Source of the DNA: Bacillota bacterium
GTDB lineage: Bacteria; Bacillota; Clostridia; Christensenellales; CAG-138
Length of the DNA: 40,459 bases
Direction: 5' to 3'
Assembly: GCA_023455425.1 (NCBI GenBank)
Contig: JAEYCM010000019.1
Span: 1-40,459, forward strand
Part shown: one piece after another, positions 32,226 through 38,282 of the stretch
Position numbering within the stretch: the first letter of the stretch is position 1
Layout: every line of letters begins with the position of its first letter
Made by a program: the position numbers and the translations under genes
The notes under the pieces: generated by a model
Told to the model about the DNA's origin: nothing
Databases searched by the model: none
What the model saw: the letters and a program-made list of their open reading frames with translations, nothing else

Positions 32226-33362
32226 TCACATTCGCGCGGCTGCAATGGCGCGGTCTAAATCAGCCACAATATCCTCTTTGCGCTCCAAGCCCACCGAAAG
32301 ACGCGCAAGATTGTCTACGATGCCAACCTTTTCCCGTATTTCCTTCGGAATCGCCACATGTGTCATGCTGGCGGGATGGGTCAGGAGCGACTCTACGCCG
32401 CCCAGGCTTTCGCCCAAAGCGATCAGTTTTACGGAGCGGAAGAATGTAGGCGCGTCGTACCCGTCCTGGAGTACGAATGCGATCATGGCCCCGGGGCCGT
32501 CGGCCTGTTTTGCGTTGATTTCGTTATCCGGATAATACACGCGCTCCACAGCCGGATGGCTTCTTAAGTACTCCACCACGTAGCGGGCGTTTTCCACATG
32601 CCGGTCCATACGGATGCCCAGCGTCTTGATGCTGCGCACCAAAAGCCAGGAGTCATGCGGGGGCAATACCCCACCCGTCGCATTCTGGATATAGTGGAGG
32701 CGCTCCGCAAGCTCCGGCGTATTCACCACCGCCAGGCCCGCGATTAGATCGCTGTGGCCGCCCAGGTACTTGGTGGCGCTATGCAGCACGATATCCGCGC
32801 CAAGCGATATGGGGCGCTGCAGGTAGGGAGTCAAAAACGTATTGTCCACAATGGTCAAGGCGTTGTGGGCTTTGGCGATTTTTGCGACCGCCGCGAGGTC
32901 GGTCACCTCCAGAAGCGGATTGGTGGGACTTTCCGCGATCACGCCCTTTACTTCGGACGTAAAGGCCGCTTCCACCGCCGCAAGATCCCGTAAATCCACA
33001 ATTTCATACGAAAGGCCGAACGGGCGGAAGATGCGGTCGAGCACGCGGAAAGTACCGCCGTATACGTTGCTGGAAAGCAGCAGCTTATCCCCAGACTGGA
33101 ACAGGAAGAGTACCGCGGTCGTCGCCGCCATGCCGGACGCGAATGCGAACCCGGCCGCCCCGCCTTCGAGCTCCGCTATCAAAGCTTCGAGCGCGTCCCG
33201 CGTGGGGTTGGCGGTACGGGAATATTCGTATTTGCTGGTCAGTTCTCCTAAAGCTTTTTGCCGGTAGGTGGAAGTCTGGTAAATGGGCACGCTCACGGCG
33301 CCTGTCGCCGCGTCCCCGTCTATTCCTCCGTGTATGAGCAAAGTGTCCCAGAGTAAACCCAT
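32226..33362 (-). CDS. mccB: Cystathionine gamma-lyase / gamma-synthase-like PLP enzyme (MccB-like)
   Basis: 378 residues from the ATG at 33362, 7 nt after GGAGG; a longer frame would run through the terminator. Cys/Met metabolism PLP family: SVPIYQTSTYRQ, EYSRTANPTRDALE, Schiff-base Lys198 in SATKYLGGHSD, and VESLLTHPASMTH near the C-terminus. It may cleave cystathionine to cysteine or condense it; sequence alone does not separate lyase from synthase. Paired with the MccA-like gene, the lyase direction (reverse transsulfuration) is favoured. It lies behind a cysteine-rich leader ORF and terminator. Confidence 0.85.
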   Translation of the reverse strand: MGLLWDTLLIHGGIDGDAATGAVSVPIYQTSTYRQKALGELTSKYEYSRTANPTRDALEALIAELEGGAAGFAFASGMAATTAVLFLFQSGDKLLLSSNVYGGTFRVLDRIFRPFGLSYEIVDLRDLAAVEAAFTSEVKGVIAESPTNPLLEVTDLAAVAKIAKAHNALTIVDNTFLTPYLQRPISLGADIVLHSATKYLGGHSDLIAGLAVVNTPELAERLHYIQNATGGVLPPHDSWLLVRSIKTLGIRMDRHVENARYVVEYLRSHPAVERVYYPDNEINAKQADGPGAMIAFVLQDGYDAPTFFRSVKLIALGESLGGVESLLTHPASMTHVAIPKEIREKVGIVDNLARLSVGLERKEDIVADLDRAIAAARM

Positions 33363-33384
33363 GACATATCCTCCATTCTTGCAT

Positions 33385-33420
33385 ATAAAAAGGCTGCATG
33401 CGCTTTCTTGCATGCAGCCT
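33385..33420 (-). terminator. Intrinsic terminator between the cysteine-rich leader and mccB-like gene (attenuator)
   Basis: Perfect 11-bp stem AGGCTGCATGC/GCATGCAGCCT with an 8-nt loop, then TTTTTAT on the minus strand, ending just before the GGAGG of the gene at 33362. An alternative pairing exists: CATGTGCCT, present twice at 33452-33444 and 33436-33428, can pair partly with the 5' arm AGGCTGCATG. Confidence 0.8.
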
Positions 33421-33441
33421 ATCCTTTAGGCACATGTCAAA

Positions 33442-33549
33442 TCAGGCACATGAAAGAAGTTCCCTGCGGTCGCGGGAACAGCAAGAACAGGTGCAGGCGC
33501 TGCACCCGGAAAATACGATGGCGTTTACACAGTCTTTTAAGCGCTTCAT
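33442..33549 (-). CDS. Cysteine-rich leader peptide upstream of the mccB-like gene
   Basis: 35 codons from ATG 33549 (AAGGGG 6 nt upstream) to TGA 33442. Cys at 7, 16, 19, 21, 23, 24 and 34: seven, five of them in nine residues (16-24). No export signal or family. Its stop lies 21 nt before the terminator hairpin, the distance expected for ribosome-controlled attenuation. Confidence 0.75.
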   Translation of the reverse strand: MKRLKDCVNAIVFSGCSACTCSCCSRDRRELLSCA

Positions 33550-33585
33550 GTTTCGCCCCTTAATCACATATGAATAATATGGATT

Positions 33586-33615
33586 AGTATATGCACCCGG
33601 AATACGAACTGTCAA
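33586..33615 (-). promoter_or_regulatory. Promoter of the mccB-like operon
   Basis: Minus strand TTGACA (33615-33610), 18-nt spacer, TATACT (33591-33586). It diverges from the nifH-like promoter, with the two -35 boxes 35 bp apart. Confidence 0.75.
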
Positions 33616-33650
33616 TACTTTCTTGCAGAAAAAATAAAAAGTATTTTTCG

Positions 33651-33679
33651 TTGACAAACCGGGGGGACGCGCATATACT
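33651..33679 (+). promoter_or_regulatory. Promoter of the nitrogenase-like operon
   Basis: TTGACA (33651-33656), 17-nt spacer, TATACT (33674-33679). The AT-rich stretch 33616-33650 shared with the divergent promoter contains AATACTTT...AAAGTATT, an inverted repeat that could bind a common regulator. Confidence 0.75.
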
Positions 33680-33738
33680 ACACAACAAATCATATTTATC
33701 ATATGGGATAAAAGTAGTTATATTTAGGGGGCGAAGCG

Positions 33739-33819
33739 ATGATACGCAAGATGGTAAAAACAGCATGCTGCCGTTGTAGTTGTATGGCTGCGCTTTGCCG
33801 CCCTGCTTTTTCCTGTTGA
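33739..33819 (+). CDS. Cysteine-rich leader peptide upstream of the nifH-like gene
   Basis: 26 codons from ATG 33739 (AGGGGGCG upstream) to TGA 33817-33819, with Cys at 10, 11, 13, 15, 20 and 26. The region immediately after the stop can pair with the terminator arm, as described for the attenuator at 33828-33878. It shares ribosome-binding-site context and a CATATGGGAT motif with the other two leaders. Confidence 0.75.
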   Translation: MIRKMVKTACCRCSCMAALCRPAFSC

Positions 33820-33827
33820 CGCAAATC

Positions 33828-33878
33828 GTATCCGTTATGGAAGGCCGGATACCTGCGCAAGAGGTACCCGGCCTTTTT
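33828..33878 (+). terminator. Attenuator of the nitrogenase-like operon: terminator with competing antiterminator
   Basis: Terminator: AAGGCCGGATACC (33841-33853) pairs with GGTACCCGGCCTT (33863-33875, one mismatch), followed by TTTTT (to 33878). Competing stem: GTATCCG (33828-33834) can pair perfectly with CGGATAC (33846-33852), which is part of the terminator's 5' arm. GTATCCG begins 8 nt after the leader stop codon, so a ribosome resting there would cover it. That is the layout of classic amino-acid attenuators. Confidence 0.75.
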
Positions 33879-33907
33879 GTATTATCTTTTAGAACCGGAG
33901 AAATGCA

Positions 33908-34783
33908 ATGACAAAAAAATTGAAGCAGATTGCCATATACGGCAAGGGCGGGATCGGCAAATCCACCACCACCTCCAATATTACGGCGGCTTTGGCGGAA
34001 ATGGGCTACAAGGTCATGCAGTTTGGCTGCGACCCAAAGGCCGACTCCACCAATACCCTGCGCGGCGGCAGTTATATCCCCACGGTGCTTGATCTTTTGC
34101 GCGAGCGCGGCAGCTTTGACGTACACGAGGCGATATTCGAAGGTTTTCGCGGGCTATATTGCGTGGAAGCAGGCGGCCCCGCGCCCGGCGTAGGCTGCGC
34201 CGGGCGCGGCATAACCACGGCGGTCTCCCTGTTCAAACAGCAGCGCATATTTGAAGAGCTGGACCTTGACTATGTGATCTACGACGTATTGGGCGATGTT
34301 GTCTGCGGCGGGTTTGCGGTACCCATCCGCGAGGGCATCGCGGAGCATGTGTTTACGGTTTCCTCCTCGGATTTCATGTCGATCTACGCGGCAAACAACC
34401 TTTTTAAGGGCATACAGAAATATTCCAAGACCGGCGGGGCGCTCTTAGGCGGCGTTATCGCCAACTCCATCAACAACCCGTTCCAGAAAAAGATACTCGA
34501 CGATTTCGTGGAGCGCACAAAGACGCAGGTGATGCAGTATATCCCGCGCTCGCTTACGGTGACGCAGAGCGAGTTAAAGGGCAAGACCACAATTGAAGCG
34601 CAGCCGAATTCCGCGCAGGCGGAAATCTACCGGGAGCTCGCAAGAAAGATCGACGCGCACACGCAATCCACTGTCCCCTCCCCGCTGGAACCGCAAGAGC
34701 TCCGGGATTGGGCGGATCAATGGGCGGATCTTCTCGTTCGCATCGAAGCGGGCGAAGTGCCCGCGGACGCTTCGGGCATCTAG
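33908..34783 (+). CDS. Nitrogenase reductase-like (NifH-like) protein, MarH candidate
   Basis: 291 residues; Fe-protein family ATPase dimer that passes electrons to a NifDK-like partner. P-loop YGKGGIGKSTT (11-21), CDPKADST (41-48), iron-sulfur ligands Cys97 (GCAGRG, with Arg100 of the ADP-ribosylation position) and Cys133 (VVCGGF), matching NifH Cys97/Cys132. Length fits NifH. ATG at 33908 after GGAG. First gene of an H-D-K-X-like operon behind a cysteine-leader attenuator. The phylogenetic group cannot be computed here; context argues for the sulfur-salvage (methylthio-alkane reductase) branch. Confidence 0.88.
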   Translation: MTKKLKQIAIYGKGGIGKSTTTSNITAALAEMGYKVMQFGCDPKADSTNTLRGGSYIPTVLDLLRERGSFDVHEAIFEGFRGLYCVEAGGPAPGVGCAGRGITTAVSLFKQQRIFEELDLDYVIYDVLGDVVCGGFAVPIREGIAEHVFTVSSSDFMSIYAANNLFKGIQKYSKTGGALLGGVIANSINNPFQKKILDDFVERTKTQVMQYIPRSLTVTQSELKGKTTIEAQPNSAQAEIYRELARKIDAHTQSTVPSPLEPQELRDWADQWADLLVRIEAGEVPADASGI

Positions 34784-34816
34784 CCTTTACCCATATTACG
34801 GAAAGGAGAGTTTTCT

Positions 34817-36298
34817 ATGGGCGCTGTCAATCTTCACGCGGCGGAGGTACAGATACGCGAGCTACGCTTGGGCTCTATCACAGGGTTTGAAGGCCCGGCC
34901 TCTGAACTGGTGCGCTGTGCGCACGCGGGGGGGCTAAAGGATCAGGCGCGTTCGTTTTCCCAATGCATGGGCTGCAGTTCCGGCAACGCCATCTGCCAGC
35001 TTTGCATGGTACAGGACGCCGCGGTGGTCAATCACGCGCCTGTGGGCTGCGCGGGGGATTTTTCCGGGTTCAATTTTGTGTACCGCGTGGGCCAAATGGA
35101 GCGGAACCTTCCGCCCGTAAACGGCCGGTATTTCAACACCAACATCGAAGAAAAGGATACCATATTCGGCGCCGCAGGCAAGCTTGCGGATACCATACGC
35201 CTTGCGTACGAACGCGTACATCCCAACGCGATATTCGTCACCACTTCCTGCGCCTCCGGTATCATCGGGGACGATGTGGAAAACGTGGTGAACGAACTGA
35301 GCGAAGAACTCGGCATCCCCGTCGTCGCCTGCTTCTGCGAGGGGTTTAAGTCTAAAATCTGGACGACGGGATTTGACAGCGCGTACCACGCCATCGCAAG
35401 GCGCATCGTGAAGCCCGCACAAAAGAAAACCAACCGCGTGAACATCATCAACTTCTGGGGCAGCAAGATATTCGATGTGCTTTTAAACCGCCTGGGCTAT
35501 GAGGCGGACTATATCGTGCCGTTTTCCACGGTGAAACAATTGGAGCATATTTCCGAGGCTGCGGCCACCATACAGATTTGCCCGACGCTTGGGACCTATC
35601 TTGGCGCGGCATTGGAACAGGTGCACGGCGTGCCGGAGATCAAATCCCCGCCCGCGTACGGCATCGCGGGCACGGACAACTGGCTCCGCGAGCTTGGCGA
35701 GGTACTGGACAGGCGCGAAGAGGTGGAAAAAATCATTGAGGAGGAGTACGTGCGCGTACTGCCTCAATTGGAAGAATACCGCAAACAGCTTTCCGGGAAA
35801 ACGGCCTACCTCACGGCGGGCGCGGCGCACGGGCACGCGCTGATCGCGGTGCTGCGCGAGCTTGGCATAGAGGTCAAGGGAGCCGCGATCTTCCACCATG
35901 ACCCGCTCTACGACAACGGCGACCCGAAAAGCGACGCGCTTGCCCACACGGTGCGCACCTACGGAGACGTGAAGAGTTACAATGTCTGCAACAAGCAGGC
36001 ATATGAGCTTGTAAATATCCTCTCCCGCGTGAAGCCCGACCTGATGATCGCCCGGCACGGCGGCATGACCATATGGGGCGCGAAGCTCGGCATCCCCACG
36101 CTGTTGATCGGCGACGAGCAGTTCGGCTTCGGTTACCAGGGCGTGCTCAATTACGCCGAACGCATATTGGAAGCGCTCGACAACTGCGAGTTCGTCACCA
36201 ACCTTGCCCGCCACAGCTCCACTCCGTATACAAAATGGTGGATGGAGCAGGACCCGTACACATTCCTGGGAGGCAACGCCTATGTCAGCAAGTATTGA
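34817..36298 (+). CDS. Nitrogenase alpha-subunit-like (NifD-like) protein, MarD candidate
   Basis: 493 residues, Oxidored_nitro family. Cluster cysteines: an N-terminal cluster CMGC (50-53) and CQLC (60-63), Cys78 (HAPVGCAGD) and Cys145 (TTSCASGIIGDD), at spacings close to the P-cluster ligands of NifD. Cys255 (QICPTLG) aligns with cofactor ligand Cys275 by its surrounding residues (NifD VHCYRSMNY). In my anchored alignment, NifD His195 and the region with Gln191 are not conserved (here KIWTTGFDSAYH), and His442 aligns with Gly. This argues against N2 fixation. RBS AAAGGAG. Confidence 0.85.
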   Translation: MGAVNLHAAEVQIRELRLGSITGFEGPASELVRCAHAGGLKDQARSFSQCMGCSSGNAICQLCMVQDAAVVNHAPVGCAGDFSGFNFVYRVGQMERNLPPVNGRYFNTNIEEKDTIFGAAGKLADTIRLAYERVHPNAIFVTTSCASGIIGDDVENVVNELSEELGIPVVACFCEGFKSKIWTTGFDSAYHAIARRIVKPAQKKTNRVNIINFWGSKIFDVLLNRLGYEADYIVPFSTVKQLEHISEAAATIQICPTLGTYLGAALEQVHGVPEIKSPPAYGIAGTDNWLRELGEVLDRREEVEKIIEEEYVRVLPQLEEYRKQLSGKTAYLTAGAAHGHALIAVLRELGIEVKGAAIFHHDPLYDNGDPKSDALAHTVRTYGDVKSYNVCNKQAYELVNILSRVKPDLMIARHGGMTIWGAKLGIPTLLIGDEQFGFGYQGVLNYAERILEALDNCEFVTNLARHSSTPYTKWWMEQDPYTFLGGNAYVSKY

Positions 36299-37598
36299 GC
36301 AGCCGCGCTTTTCCTGCGCGCTCGGCGCGCAGCAGTCCGTCGTCGCTATCCGCCGCGGCGCGCCCATCGTCCACGCCGGGCCGGGCTGCAGCTATAAGAT
36401 ACAGGGCTTCTTGGGCCAGGGTGAAGGGTATGCGGGTGGCAGCACCATCCCCTGCACCAACTTCAGCGAAAACGAGGTGGTGTACGGAGGCGAGGACCGG
36501 TTGCGCACGGTAATAGAAGGTGCGCTCAAGGTGATCGACGCCGATCTTTACGTGGTGCTCACCGGCTGTACGTCTGATATCGTGGGCGACGACGTGGGCA
36601 TGGTAGTATCGGAGTTTGTTGAAAATGGCGCGCCCATCGTCTATGTGGAGACGGGCGGTTTTAAAAGCAACAATTACGTAGGCCATGAGGATGTGGTCAA
36701 TGCCATCATCGATCAATACAGCGATAAGTTCGCCCGGCCGGACGCGGTGGACCCGAATCTGGTGAATGTGTTTTCAAGCGTACCCTACCAGGATCCGTAC
36801 TGGGAGGGGAATTTTGAGGAACTCAAGCGCGTACTCGAAGGCATAGGCTTGAAGGTCAACATCCTATTCGGTCAGCATTCGGAAGGTGTACGTGAATGGC
36901 AGGCTATCCCCAAAGCCGCGTTGAACATCGTAGCCAACGCATGGGTGGGTCTGAATATTGCAAAGCATCTGGAAGAAAAGTATGCGACGCCCTACGTGCA
37001 TTTTCCCTATCTGCCCATAGGCGGCATTGAAACCAGTTCCTTTTTGCGGCAGGTAGCCGAAAAGCTCGGGCTGAACGCAGAGAAGGTGGACCGCTTTATT
37101 GAAAAAGAAGAGGCCCGGTTTTACGCGCACCTGGAGCGTACGGCTGACTTTTTGCTGGAATTCCGCTACGGCCTGCCTAGAAGGTTCCACACGCTGCTGG
37201 ACGCCGGGTATACTTTAGGGCTATCGAAATTCTTAGTCAACGAACTTGGCGTATTGCCCGGCCAGCTGTTTATTACGGACGGCACGCCCGAGGCGCATCA
37301 AGAGAGCGTACGCGAGGTGCTGCGCAGCGTATCCGACAGGCGCAGCGCGGAGGTAACCTTCAGCGCGGACGGCGGTTGGATTCAGGAGCAAATCCGGGCC
37401 GGGGAAAACAAGCACCGGGCGCTGATCTTGGGCAGCGGCTGGGAACGCGACCTTGCGACGGAATTGAAGGCCGATCTTCTGATTTTAAGCGTGCCAGTCA
37501 CCTACCGCCTGATATTAAGCCGTGGCTATACCGGCTATAGTGGCGGATTGCGGTTGATTGAGGATATCTACGATCACGCGCTCGACACCTACCGATAA
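36282..37598 (+). CDS. Nitrogenase beta-subunit-like (NifK-like) protein, MarK candidate
   Basis: 438 residues from the ATG at 36282 (GGGAGG upstream), overlapping the NifD-like gene by 17 bp. Cysteines Cys12 (SCALGA), Cys36 (GPGCSY) and Cys96 (LTGCTSDIVGDD) match NifK Cys70, 95 and 153 in spacing and context. It should pair with the NifD-like subunit and share the P-type cluster between them. The early start removes the ~60-residue N-terminal extension of NifK, as in other nitrogenase-like proteins. Confidence 0.86.
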   Translation: MSASIEQPRFSCALGAQQSVVAIRRGAPIVHAGPGCSYKIQGFLGQGEGYAGGSTIPCTNFSENEVVYGGEDRLRTVIEGALKVIDADLYVVLTGCTSDIVGDDVGMVVSEFVENGAPIVYVETGGFKSNNYVGHEDVVNAIIDQYSDKFARPDAVDPNLVNVFSSVPYQDPYWEGNFEELKRVLEGIGLKVNILFGQHSEGVREWQAIPKAALNIVANAWVGLNIAKHLEEKYATPYVHFPYLPIGGIETSSFLRQVAEKLGLNAEKVDRFIEKEEARFYAHLERTADFLLEFRYGLPRRFHTLLDAGYTLGLSKFLVNELGVLPGQLFITDGTPEAHQESVREVLRSVSDRRSAEVTFSADGGWIQEQIRAGENKHRALILGSGWERDLATELKADLLILSVPVTYRLILSRGYTGYSGGLRLIEDIYDHALDTYR

Positions 37599-37610
37599 GG
37601 AGGACGCGAT

Positions 37611-37937
37611 ATGCCCCGCCTTGCGTTTGCCAGCAGCACCGGCTTGATGGTGGATGAACATTTCGGCCGCTGCGGGCGGTATGTGATCGTGGATATTGAG
37701 GAAAGCATATGGCGCACGGTGGAAACGCGTCTGCTGCCGCCGCCCAACGCGGCGGGGCATGCCAAGAGCGCGTTTGAGCGGGCGGCAGACCTGTTGTCCG
37801 ACTGCGACGCGGTGTTTGCCGCAAAAATCGGCCCATATGCGGCGGAAATTCTAATCGGCCGTGGTATGAGAGTATTTGAAGCGCCGTATGCGCTTGAAGC
37901 AGTGATTGCAAATGCCGTGAAGACAATCGAATGGTAA
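37611..37937 (+). CDS. NifX/NafY-family small protein, cofactor-binding
   Basis: 108 residues with the dinitrogenase iron-molybdenum cofactor domain (PF02579-type): FASSTGLMVDEHFGRCGRYVI, where VDEHFGR is the family landmark, and an acidic C-terminal half. It follows the NifK-like gene by 12 bp, after AAGGAGG. Such proteins hold or deliver a NifB-type cluster. Cys22 (GRCGR) may take part in binding. This supplies the carrier that NifB lacks. Confidence 0.88.
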   Translation: MPRLAFASSTGLMVDEHFGRCGRYVIVDIEESIWRTVETRLLPPPNAAGHAKSAFERAADLLSDCDAVFAAKIGPYAAEILIGRGMRVFEAPYALEAVIANAVKTIEW

Positions 37938-37960
37938 CGTTGCGCTGGCCTAATGCAATA

Positions 37961-37994
37961 AAAAGGGCTTTCGGTATACGCGAAAGCTCTTTTT
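37961..37994 (+). terminator. Rho-independent terminator of the nitrogenase-like operon
   Basis: Stem AGGGCTTTCG/CGAAAGCTCT (one G-T pair) with a short loop, followed by TTTTT, 24 bp after the last gene. Confidence 0.8.
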
Positions 37995-38282
37995 ACTTAA
38001 TTAACTTATCTTATCGGCAACCTATATCCCATTTGCCAATCAGATAGGAGCGTGGGAAAACCACTACCGCTGTCAATCCCGGCACCAGCCTTACCATGCC
38101 GGGAAAAAAGCACTGATGCTAGACTCAGATGCACACGGCAACCTGCTGGATCCGGTCAATGCCAAAAGGGAGTTGACCGCCCCACTGCAATCAACTCCCC
38201 TTGTCCTTAGTCTAATGCTCCAGCCAAATTATTGACATAGAGTCTTTCCAGTACGGCATTTCTTGCCGTATAGTTGCGGTAT
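37995..38282. other. Intergenic stretch between convergent units, no supported gene
   Basis: It contains hairpins (see 38163-38202), a short stem TACGGCA/TGCCGTA (38252-38258, 38264-38270) and a 39-codon plus-strand frame (38116-38235) without a ribosome binding site, which I do not call. Confidence 0.5.
38163..38202 (-). terminator. Probable terminator of the surface-protein gene
   Basis: On the minus strand AAGGGGAGTTGA pairs with TCAACTCCCTTTT, leading into TTTT. It lies about 80 bp after the stop at 38283. Confidence 0.55.

Noticed and set aside
31114..33819. Cysteine-rich ORFs as bacteriocin/RiPP precursors or metallothioneins
   Set aside because: No modification or export genes, no leader/core layout, and each is followed by a terminator before a sulfur gene, so leader-peptide attenuation explains them better.
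30867..33907. SAM-I (S-box), T-box or other known sulfur riboswitch in the leaders
   Set aside because: I looked for the conserved T-box core and S-box stems and saw none; the cysteine ORF plus terminator explains the structure. A covariance search could still find one.
25471..37937. A true nitrogen-fixation (nif) operon
   Set aside because: No nifE, nifN, nifV, nifS, nifU or molybdate genes here, the NifD-like active-site residues differ, and all neighbours are sulfur-amino-acid genes.
38116..38235. 39-codon plus-strand ORF in the intergenic stretch
   Set aside because: No ribosome binding site or recognisable family.
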